DNA of 64,000 bases, from assembly GCA_944323045.1 (NCBI GenBank), contig CALUQX010000012.1:1-64000 (forward strand), written 5' to 3'. The notes beneath the pieces were generated by a model. It ran no database searches and was not told the origin of the DNA. It saw only the letters and a program-made list of their open reading frames with translations. Positions 47,102 through 54,604 of this stretch are shown here, piece by piece (position 1 is the first letter of the stretch; every line of letters begins with the position of its first letter). The position numbers and the translations under genes are program-made. The stretch is from Candidatus Gastranaerophilales bacterium (GTDB lineage Bacteria > Cyanobacteriota > Vampirovibrionia > Gastranaerophilales > Gastranaerophilaceae).

Positions 47102-48490
47102 TTAAGCCAGATATTTTTGAACGGTTGTTTTGTCAAAGACTTCAACGCTGTCTTTTGAATGTATAAATATCATACAACTTATAAGTTCTTTCAGGCTCTC
47201 AAAATCAGAAAATGACATTTTATTACGTAAATCTTCCATGTTATTTGCAAGAAATTCCATGATAATAATTTTGTTATCATATACAAGACTTGAATAGTAA
47301 TCAAATGTTTCCTTAGTCTTAATACCTTCAAGATAAATCACATCAGGTGATTGGAATTCTATAAAACGTGAAGCTTTATCCATGTTAAACCCTACATTCT
47401 CATTAAGTTCACACTGATGAACATTTTCCAGATGATATTTTGCGATACTTTCCAGAGTCATTATGTTTTTATCTTTATGTTTTGAGGCTATTTCTGTAAG
47501 CAGCGAATATATAATATGCGTTTTCCCGCTGAGTGGAGATCCGCAGACAAGTATTATCCCCGGAATATCCAGAGATTTTTTTATTATTGCCAGACTTTTT
47601 TCATCTTTTATAATTTGCGACAATTTTTTGGGCGGCTTGTAAATTTTCAAGAAAATTCTTTCACCCATAATTGTCGGGAACGTAGAGATACTTGCAATAA
47701 GTGCTATATCATCAACTTTAAAATTCAATTTTCCAAGCTGCGGGACTTCGCTCACTGAAGGGTCAAGTTCTGCAAGATTTTTGAGCTTGCCGGCAAAGGA
47801 TGATGATAAAACTGACGGAATAGTACCTCTGTTCAATAATTCACCCTGCTTTTTAAAGTTAACGACCAATCCTTCGTCTTCGCGCTGAAAAGTAACTTCA
47901 TGTACATCTTCAAGAATTGCCTGTTTTAATATTGCGCGAATAATTTTTTGCATGTGATTGTCACTCAAATCTTCACTGTGAAGTTCATCACGCCAGTCAT
48001 AACCGGTATTTTGATTTTGAGTAAATATTTCTCCAACAGTAATATCTGTACGGTAATATTCATCTATCTTTTTATTTATACTTGTCTCGGATGAAATAAC
48101 CGGTTCAATAGAACATTCCGCGGTTTCAAGGATTTTATCTATAGCAAACAAATCCAGCGGATCAGCCATTGCAACAGTCAGAGTGTCTTCTATTTTAAAA
48201 AGTGGAATTATGCGATATTTTTTTGCATCAGAAAAATTTATATACTTAAGACAATTTTTATCAAGTGTGTAATCATCAAGATTAACATAAGGAATATGCA
48301 GTTTTGCCTCCAAGAATTTTAGTATGGCATCTTCTGTCAAAACCCCTGAATTAATCAAAACTTGCCCGATATTAATATTTTGAGCGCTTGCTATTTCTTC
48401 AGCCTGTTCAATTGTTTCATACTGGACAAGTCCGGCACGTACGAGGTCATATTTCAATTTTTCAAGAGTTTTATTTGTAACTGCTTCCAT
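47102..48490 (-). CDS. Degenerate GspE/PilB-type ATPase with MshEN domain
   Basis: The 462-residue protein has an N-terminal MshEN-like domain (about 1-150; NINIGQVLINSGVLTEDAILKFLEAKLHIPYV), then a secretion-ATPase core. Walker A is intact (GSPLSGKT near 316-323). Other motifs are eroded: the Walker B region reads PDVIYLEGIKTKET instead of a VGEIRDxET form, the His box STLHTN is replaced by MEFLANN, and the Cys4 zinc site and C-terminal domain are missing. It probably binds nucleotide or cyclic dinucleotide but hydrolyses poorly. It starts nine bases after a response regulator, with AAGGA upstream, suggesting a regulatory rather than pilus-motor role. Confidence 0.8.
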   Translation of the reverse strand: MEAVTNKTLEKLKYDLVRAGLVQYETIEQAEEIASAQNINIGQVLINSGVLTEDAILKFLEAKLHIPYVNLDDYTLDKNCLKYINFSDAKKYRIIPLFKIEDTLTVAMADPLDLFAIDKILETAECSIEPVISSETSINKKIDEYYRTDITVGEIFTQNQNTGYDWRDELHSEDLSDNHMQKIIRAILKQAILEDVHEVTFQREDEGLVVNFKKQGELLNRGTIPSVLSSSFAGKLKNLAELDPSVSEVPQLGKLNFKVDDIALIASISTFPTIMGERIFLKIYKPPKKLSQIIKDEKSLAIIKKSLDIPGIILVCGSPLSGKTHIIYSLLTEIASKHKDKNIMTLESIAKYHLENVHQCELNENVGFNMDKASRFIEFQSPDVIYLEGIKTKETFDYYSSLVYDNKIIIMEFLANNMEDLRNKMSFSDFESLKELISCMIFIHSKDSVEVFDKTTVQKYLA

Positions 48491-48499
48491 TATAAATCC

Positions 48500-48862
48500 T
48501 TATTTCAAATATTCATCAACTTTTTTCAAAACATAATCCAAATCAAACGGTTTGGTTATGTATTCATCAGCCCCTGTTTCTTCACCGATAAGTTTATCTT
48601 CTTCCTGCGAACGCGCTGTGAGCATTAATATCGGAATATTTTTATACTTGTTGTCAAATTTTAACAGACGGCTTATCTTGAATCCGTTGATTTTCGGCAT
48701 CATAACATCAAGTATAATCAAATCCGGCTGAATCTCTTTAGCCAATCTAAGCCCCTCTTCGCCGTCATATGCACAATAACAAGTGTAATCTGATGTTTCT
48801 AATACAAATTTTAAACTTTCTACAATATCCTGTTCATCATCAACAATAAGAATCTTTTTCAT
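48500..48862 (-). CDS. Single-domain response regulator (CheY-like)
   Basis: A 120-residue receiver domain with all key residues: acidic pair D8/D9, phosphoacceptor D52 (LDVMMP), the Thr of LTA and the Lys of TKPF near 104. There is no output domain, so it acts by protein contact. The kinase upstream is the likely partner, 82 bases away, and the GspE-like ATPase nine bases downstream is a candidate target. Confidence 0.92.
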   Translation of the reverse strand: MKKILIVDDEQDIVESLKFVLETSDYTCYCAYDGEEGLRLAKEIQPDLIILDVMMPKINGFKISRLLKFDNKYKNIPILMLTARSQEEDKLIGEETGADEYITKPFDLDYVLKKVDEYLK

Positions 48863-48944
48863 AATTTCCCTCTGTTCTGAGATATAATCCGCTATAATTA
48901 TATTATAACATACTTTTAAATGGATTTTATTTTATTAAATTTTC

Positions 48945-50618
48945 TTAATTTTCACTCACCGGCAGAACAAAGTTGAAAGCCGAGCCTTTATCAGGTTTAC
49001 TTTCACACCATATAGCGCCTTTATGAGTCTCAATAAGCTGTTTTGCAATAGGCAGCCCGAGTCCTGTACCGCCGACCTTTCGGGATAGAGAATTTTCAAT
49101 TTGGGCGAATTTGTCGAATGCACGGGTAAGATTTTCTTCTGCAATGCCAATACCTTCATCCACAACGCTTACCATAATATAATTTCCATTCAGTTTTTTC
49201 AAATCCTCTTTAAAACAGTTATCTCTATCAATATTTTCTGCATTAATTAGTTTTGATTTTATGGTGATATTTTTACCTGCAGGGGTGAATTTTATTGCGT
49301 TTGAAACAAGATTAGTAAGCACCTGTTCAAGCCGCTGCGGGTCTGCAATAATTGAAGGCAGTTCCGGAGTTTCTTCGGCAGTCAGATTAAGCCCTTTTTC
49401 TTTTGCCACATTTAAAAATGTTGATTTTACATAATCTATAACCGCATGGATATCTGTTTTTGTAAAATGGAAATCCATTTTGCCGGCTTCAATTTTAGAT
49501 AAATCAAGAAGGTCATTAATTATTCCTGACAACCGTTGTACATTTCTGCCAGCCATCGTCAAAAACTTGTCTGCAGCAGCAGGAACCTCACCGCAGCGAC
49601 CGCTGTGCAATATGTCCAGCGAATTTTTTATTGAGGTCAGAGGTGTACGCAATTCATGTGACACTATTGAAATAAATTCAGATTTTAAACGTTCCAACTT
49701 TTCCAGTTTGTGATTAGTTTCTTTTATTTCCTGATAAAGTGAGGCGCTTTTTAATGGCAGGGTTACCTGTTGAGCCAGAGTTTGAAAACATTTTGCGTCT
49801 TCTGATGAAAATGGGGTATCTTTAAATATTTCTATACAGCCAAAAAAATTGTCCCCCAGTGCAATTGGTGCAAATAGATTGTCATATTGAAACAGTGTAA
49901 ATGTAAATCGGCTTGCAGGATATTTTACTGTTTTTACTACCTTCAGATTTTCCGCATCTACTTCATATGGCAGTTTTTTATTATTAAACAAAGATTTGTA
50001 ATTCAAGACCGTACGGAGTTTTATGGCACTCAAAAGTTCATCAGATATCTCATAAAGCGAATTCAAAAGCAGAACCGGAGTTTCTTCTGTACAAAAAGAT
50101 AAAGTACAGGTCAGAGAAAAACTCAAAGATTTGTCCATTCCTTCAATCATATAATTGATAAGTTCAGATTTATCAAGCGTGCCTGCAAACTGAGAACTGG
50201 TCGCATACAAAGTGTTAAGCATATAAAGACTGTCCGCAAGGTCTTTATTAGAATTAGAAAGCTGTTCAAGTGAGTGTTTTGCCCGCAAATTAACATTTAT
50301 GGTGGCGTCTATCAGTTCTTTAGACATACTATCTGTTATTAATGCATTTGTGTATTTTATCAAATCTTTTTCTACTTTATCCTCAATAATTAGAATAAAA
50401 ACCGGATTTTCCAGATGAGATTTCATCTTCTTTATCAGAGATTTGGCATTGAAAGATTTAGAAAGTGTATCAACAATTATAATATCAGGTGCAGCAATAT
50501 TCAGACAGTCAAAAGCCGTTGTTTCATCTGATGCGGCAGTAAAATTTACAGAATTTTTGTTGAAAATTCCACTAATTAAATCTATTTTTTCCAGCCTGTC
50601 CGAAACTAATAAAACCAT
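48945..50618 (-). CDS. Sensor histidine kinase with N-terminal receiver-like and GAF-like domains
   Basis: The 557-residue protein lacks membrane helices. Residues 1-120 resemble a receiver (LLVSDRLEKIDLI, DIIIVDTLSKS) with eroded active-site residues. A GAF-like domain follows (about 145-295). The kinase core is complete: H near 320 in FISIVSHELRTPLTS, N box NLVSNAIKF, G1 VVDEGIGIA and G2 GGTGLGLPIAKQL. It should phosphorylate the response regulator just downstream. The signal is intracellular. No ribosome site precedes the ATG, which lies close behind a TATATT box. Confidence 0.9.
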   Translation of the reverse strand: MVLLVSDRLEKIDLISGIFNKNSVNFTAASDETTAFDCLNIAAPDIIIVDTLSKSFNAKSLIKKMKSHLENPVFILIIEDKVEKDLIKYTNALITDSMSKELIDATINVNLRAKHSLEQLSNSNKDLADSLYMLNTLYATSSQFAGTLDKSELINYMIEGMDKSLSFSLTCTLSFCTEETPVLLLNSLYEISDELLSAIKLRTVLNYKSLFNNKKLPYEVDAENLKVVKTVKYPASRFTFTLFQYDNLFAPIALGDNFFGCIEIFKDTPFSSEDAKCFQTLAQQVTLPLKSASLYQEIKETNHKLEKLERLKSEFISIVSHELRTPLTSIKNSLDILHSGRCGEVPAAADKFLTMAGRNVQRLSGIINDLLDLSKIEAGKMDFHFTKTDIHAVIDYVKSTFLNVAKEKGLNLTAEETPELPSIIADPQRLEQVLTNLVSNAIKFTPAGKNITIKSKLINAENIDRDNCFKEDLKKLNGNYIMVSVVDEGIGIAEENLTRAFDKFAQIENSLSRKVGGTGLGLPIAKQLIETHKGAIWCESKPDKGSAFNFVLPVSEN

Positions 50619-50750
50619 AGCAATAATATAGTAGCAGGGAATTTTTATAATGCAAAACTGTTAAGATTCTAAAACAAAAACCGGTCTTCTGCATTAAAAA
50701 TTTTCGCATTCCTGCCGGCAGAATATTTCTTACTTAATTTTTTTTAATAG

Positions 50751-50781
50751 ATACTCGACAGAAGAGTATGTTTGGTATAAG
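50751..50781 (+). promoter_or_regulatory. rplI promoter with inverted repeat
   Basis: TGGTATAAG (50773-50781) is an extended -10 box. The inverted repeat ATACTC-N7-GAGTAT (50751-50769) covers the -35 region and spacer. A near-perfect palindrome centred on CTGCCGGCAG (50712-50721) lies upstream. Confidence 0.4.
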
Positions 50782-50825
50782 ATAAAATTACACGCTGATT
50801 TATAATTAGTAAAGGAGAATTTATT

Positions 50826-51326
50826 ATGCAAGTTATACTAAAAAAAGATGTCCAAAATTTAGGTGAAGCAGGTGACATCGTTAATGTAAAAGACGGCTAT
50901 GCCAGAAATTATTTACTTCCGCAGGCTGTCGCTGAAGTAGCTACTGAAGGTGCTCTTCAAAACCGCGAACACAATCTTGCCAGAATTAAAGCTAAACAAG
51001 AAAAATTACACAAAGAAGCTCTTGCTACCGCTGAAAAAATCGAACAATTCGGCAAGCTTGAACTCTCTGCTAAAGCCGGTGAATCAGGTAAACTTTTCGG
51101 TACTATCACCACTAAAAAATTAACAGAAGAACTTCTGGCAAAATCAGGTATTGAAGTTGATAGAAAAAATGTTACGCTTAACGCTCCTATCAACAAAGTC
51201 GGTGAATACACTATGCTTATCAAATTGACATCCAAAGTCAAATGCGAACTGGCTGTTGTTGTTACTGCCTCTGAAATTCTTAAAGAATCTGTTGAAGAAG
51301 AAGTCGAAACAACCGAAGAAGCATAA
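50826..51326 (+). CDS. rplI: 50S ribosomal protein L9
   Basis: A 166-residue L9: N-terminal QVILKKDVQNLGEAGDIVNVKDGYARNYLLPQ-type domain, a connecting helix, and the C-terminal domain (about 80-150) with GKLFGTITTKKLTEEL. A Glu-rich tail of about ten residues ends it. Ribosome site AAAGGAG, spaced eight bases. The UroD/MetE-like gene follows after 19 bases. Confidence 0.97.
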   Translation: MQVILKKDVQNLGEAGDIVNVKDGYARNYLLPQAVAEVATEGALQNREHNLARIKAKQEKLHKEALATAEKIEQFGKLELSAKAGESGKLFGTITTKKLTEELLAKSGIEVDRKNVTLNAPINKVGEYTMLIKLTSKVKCELAVVVTASEILKESVEEEVETTEEA

Positions 51327-51345
51327 GTTTATCAAAAGGCGCCGG

Positions 51346-52437
51346 ATGAAAAATTTAAGTTTAACATTAGAATGTATGGCAATAGGCTCACTTCCTCACA
51401 AAGATTTGAATCAAGCTATGCAGTTAATAAAACAAAACTTTAAAAAAATTCCTTTCTGGGCGCAATTAACTAAATTGAACAAAAACGAAGATATGATTTT
51501 TCAGTTTCTGGAAAACATGCCTTCGTTTTTTGTTGACGAAACAACAGGAAAATGCTTTCTGGAAACTGAAAGTGATAAATTCTTTGAAGATATTGAACAG
51601 TTTTTTATAGATTATGAAGAGATACTTGCAGATATAAATTCTGAGACAATAGAAAAATACGCGATTACCCCGAATAATTCAAAAACATTTCCTGAATTCA
51701 TAAAACTTCTCAAAGAAACTCACCCAGCATATGCCAAAGGACAGATTGTCGGACCATTTACTCTTGCGACAACACTTGTCGACAAAAATGGCAGATGCGC
51801 GTTTTATGATGAAACACTCAGAGAAATTATCGTAAAAACATTAACAATAAAAGCCCTGTGGCAGATAAAACAGATAAAAGATGCAAGTCCTGATACTACA
51901 CCGATTATTTTTATAGATGAACCTTCTATTTCTCAGCTTGGAACATCCGCATATCTTACAATATCCCAACAGGAAGTTCTTGATATGCTTGAAGAAATAT
52001 CACAGGCTATTCAGGCTAACGGAGGTTTAAGCGCTGTACACTGCTGCGGCAAATGCGACTGGGCAGTACCTTTGAATGCGCACGTCAATATAATCAACCT
52101 TGATGCATATGCCTATTCACAAAATTTAAGTGTGTTTGACAAAGATGTAAAACACTTTCTTGAAAATGGCGGAATACTTGCCTGGGGCGTTGTTCCGACA
52201 CTGGATAAAGAAGCACTTGCAAAAACAAATTTGCCTGAACTAATTAAAATCTTTGAACAAGCTGTTAATTATTTGACTAAAAAAGGAATAGATGAGAAAC
52301 TTATTATAACACATTCCATGATTACGCCATCCTGTGGTGCTGGTGGACTTGATGAATGTATGGCTGAAAAAGCTATGACTTTAACCGGAGAATTATCAGA
52401 TAAATTAAAGGAGAAGTATTCCATTGACAACAACTAA
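51346..52437 (+). CDS. MetE/UroD-like methyltransferase (core-MetE type)
   Basis: The 363-residue TIM-barrel protein resembles the catalytic half of cobalamin-independent methionine synthase and UroD/MtaA methyltransferases: IGSLPHKD near the N terminus, KGQIVGPFTLATTL, IIFIDEPSISQL, zinc-type VHCCGKCDW, GVVPTLDKEAL and the C-terminal SCGAGGLDECMAEKAM. The N-terminal MetE domain is missing. Short MetE proteins can use a methyl-corrinoid donor in some anaerobes; donor and acceptor here are inferred. The next gene, a CooC-like ATPase, overlaps by 14 bases, which suggests joint function. I chose the ATG at 51346; upstream frame lies in rplI. Confidence 0.75.
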   Translation: MKNLSLTLECMAIGSLPHKDLNQAMQLIKQNFKKIPFWAQLTKLNKNEDMIFQFLENMPSFFVDETTGKCFLETESDKFFEDIEQFFIDYEEILADINSETIEKYAITPNNSKTFPEFIKLLKETHPAYAKGQIVGPFTLATTLVDKNGRCAFYDETLREIIVKTLTIKALWQIKQIKDASPDTTPIIFIDEPSISQLGTSAYLTISQQEVLDMLEEISQAIQANGGLSAVHCCGKCDWAVPLNAHVNIINLDAYAYSQNLSVFDKDVKHFLENGGILAWGVVPTLDKEALAKTNLPELIKIFEQAVNYLTKKGIDEKLIITHSMITPSCGAGGLDECMAEKAMTLTGELSDKLKEKYSIDNN

Positions 52438-53170
52438 ATTAGCGATTACAGGGAAAAGCGGAAGCGGCAAAACAACTATAACTAAAGCATTTTTATCAAT
52501 ATTTAAAGAACTTTTCCCGGATAAATCAATTCTTTTATTTGATAATGATTTAACCGCTGAACTCTCACACAGTTTCGGGCTTGACATAAGAAATACTATT
52601 TACGGTATCAGAAGCGGTAAACACGAATACAAAACAGGTATCCCTGAAGGGATGTCCAAACAAGAATTTGTGGAATGGGCAATGGAAGACATTGTTGTCT
52701 CTCTGGATGACAATGTTGATATTATAGTTTCGTGGTTTGTAGGCTCAAAAGACTGTCGCTGCCCGATTACGGGACAAATTAACGATGCTGTTCTTAAACT
52801 GATAGAACGATACGATATAGTAATTTTCGACTGCGAATTTGATTTGAAATATTTAAACCAACTTGTAGACACAGATATTGATACCACAATAATTGTAGCC
52901 AATCCGACTGATGAAAGCGCGCATCTGGCAAAACGCATTGAAGAATTCAGTGCGAAATATGCTGCCGGCGGACAGCTTGGTGTTGTTCTAAATAAAGTAG
53001 AAAGCCTTGATTTGACTTCTGTTTACGACCTGTTAAAAAAATATGAACTTGATGTTCTGGGGATTATTCCTTTTGACAAAGATTTAAAAAATTCTATGGA
53101 GCGGAATTCTGCAGTTGTTCGTGATGCGATTAAGCAGTTCTATTTTAGACTTAATCTGCCTCAGGAATAA
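52424..53170 (+). CDS. CooC-like P-loop ATPase
   Basis: A 248-residue SIMIBI/MinD-class ATPase: deviant Walker A GKSGSGKTT (10-18) with the signature lysine, IVIFDCEFDLKYLNQLVDTD Walker B region, and a C111-R-C113 motif like the metal-binding CXC of CooC. CooC matures nickel sites of carbon monoxide dehydrogenase, and relatives act on corrinoid proteins. No CODH gene is in the window. TTG at 52424 is the only sensible start, with AAGGAG ten bases upstream. It overlaps the methyltransferase gene, so they are coexpressed. Confidence 0.8.
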   Translation: MTTTKLAITGKSGSGKTTITKAFLSIFKELFPDKSILLFDNDLTAELSHSFGLDIRNTIYGIRSGKHEYKTGIPEGMSKQEFVEWAMEDIVVSLDDNVDIIVSWFVGSKDCRCPITGQINDAVLKLIERYDIVIFDCEFDLKYLNQLVDTDIDTTIIVANPTDESAHLAKRIEEFSAKYAAGGQLGVVLNKVESLDLTSVYDLLKKYELDVLGIIPFDKDLKNSMERNSAVVRDAIKQFYFRLNLPQE

Positions 53171-53218
53171 TTTGGCACTATGCTACTATGACAGTGCAAT
53201 ATTGATTATAATGAAAAT

Positions 53219-54604
53219 TTAAAAAATCTTATAAGGGTTAAGTATATTATTCGGGTCAAAAACTTTTTTGATTGTCCGCATATAATTCAAAGCCTCTGCA
53301 TTAACAACTTTTGAAATATGTTCACGTTTTAAAGACCCGATACCGTGTTCGCCTGACAGAATCCCGTCCAGCCGTGCTGTTAATTCATAAATCTCATTTT
53401 TAGCCAGCTTAAATCTTCTGTATTCATCTTTATCATTATAATCAATAGGGATTTGCGGGTGAACACTGCCGTCACCGACATGTCCGACCATACATACATC
53501 CAAATTATATTTCCGGCAAATTTCGCGGATGCCCAAAACAAGCGCCTCAAGATTTTTACGCGGAACAATAACATCGTCGGTTGTAACATTTGGTTTTAAC
53601 TTTGCGCACGCTCCCATAGAGGAACGTCTTGCCGTCCATATTTTGTTATATTCCTCTTCATTATGTGAATACTGAATTTTTGCAGCACCACTGTTTTCCA
53701 GAATATTAACAATCATTTTTTGCTGTAATTCAACAGCGTTTTCAAATCCGTCAACCTCTATAACAAGTGCAGACTCTTTATCGCAGAGCAATCCTGCAGG
53801 ATAAAATCGTTCTACAGTTTGTATTGCGTTTTTGTCCATAAAATCAATTGTTGCAGGGAAAATTTTCTGTTCAATAATTGTATTTACAGCCTCAACAGCC
53901 CCGCGGACAGTATCAAAATAAGCCATTATAACCCGTCTTGTTTCAGGTTTTGGTATTAATTTCATTGTGGCTTCAACCACAATGCCGAGAGTTCCTTCAG
54001 ACCCCACAAAAAGTGTATTCAAATTGTAACCGGTGGCATTTTTAATTGTACTTGCTCCTGTGCGCAACAGTTCACCGTTTGCAGTAACAACCAGCAAATC
54101 AATTACATAATCCTTTGTCGAGCCATATTTAAAAGTTCTTGCCCCGCCGGATGCCTGTGCAATACTGCCGCCTATTGTTGAAACAGCGAGATTTGACGGA
54201 TCCGGCGGATAGTATAGCCCCAATTCTTCCACTCGTTTTTGAAGTTCGCCAACAACAACTCCTGGTTGAACTCTTGCTGTCATATTTTCTGCTGAAATAT
54301 CAAGAATTCTGTTCATCTTTGAAAAATTCAAAACAATACCGCCGTGTTCTGTAGAACATGCACCCACAACATTGGTACCGGCCCCGCGGCAGATTACAGG
54401 TGTTTTATATTTATTTGCCAGTTTCACCACATCCTGAACTTGTTTAATATTTTCAACAAAGACAACCGCATCCGGCAGATTTTTTATGCAGGGCGTATTG
54501 GATGCATCCTGTGCGTATGCATATCGTTCTTCAACTTCGGTCAACACGTTTTTCAAGGGCAAAGTTTTTTTTAGTTCTGTAATTATTTTATTCTTCGTCA
54601 ACAT
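53219..54604 (-). CDS. glcD: FAD-binding oxidase, GlcD/D-lactate dehydrogenase type
   Basis: The 461-residue protein has an N-terminal FAD_binding_4 domain (PVICRGAGTNVVGACSTEHGGIVLNFSKMNRI-type region, STIGGSIAQASGGARTFKYGSTKDYV) and a C-terminal FAD-oxidase domain (about 230-460; CMVGHVGDGSVHPQIP, SGEHGIGSLKREHI, KKVFDPNNILNPYKIF). Such enzymes oxidise glycolate, D-lactate or other 2-hydroxy acids; the substrate is unknown and partner subunits GlcE/GlcF are not adjacent. Its start overlaps the end of the giant coiled-coil gene by 17 bases, with no own ribosome site, so translation is coupled. Confidence 0.88.
   Translation of the reverse strand: MLTKNKIITELKKTLPLKNVLTEVEERYAYAQDASNTPCIKNLPDAVVFVENIKQVQDVVKLANKYKTPVICRGAGTNVVGACSTEHGGIVLNFSKMNRILDISAENMTARVQPGVVVGELQKRVEELGLYYPPDPSNLAVSTIGGSIAQASGGARTFKYGSTKDYVIDLLVVTANGELLRTGASTIKNATGYNLNTLFVGSEGTLGIVVEATMKLIPKPETRRVIMAYFDTVRGAVEAVNTIIEQKIFPATIDFMDKNAIQTVERFYPAGLLCDKESALVIEVDGFENAVELQQKMIVNILENSGAAKIQYSHNEEEYNKIWTARRSSMGACAKLKPNVTTDDVIVPRKNLEALVLGIREICRKYNLDVCMVGHVGDGSVHPQIPIDYNDKDEYRRFKLAKNEIYELTARLDGILSGEHGIGSLKREHISKVVNAEALNYMRTIKKVFDPNNILNPYKIF

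Noticed and set aside
47102-48490. Active type IV pilus extension motor
   Set aside because: Walker B, His box and zinc motif are not conserved, so the ordinary PilB/GspE label would mislead.
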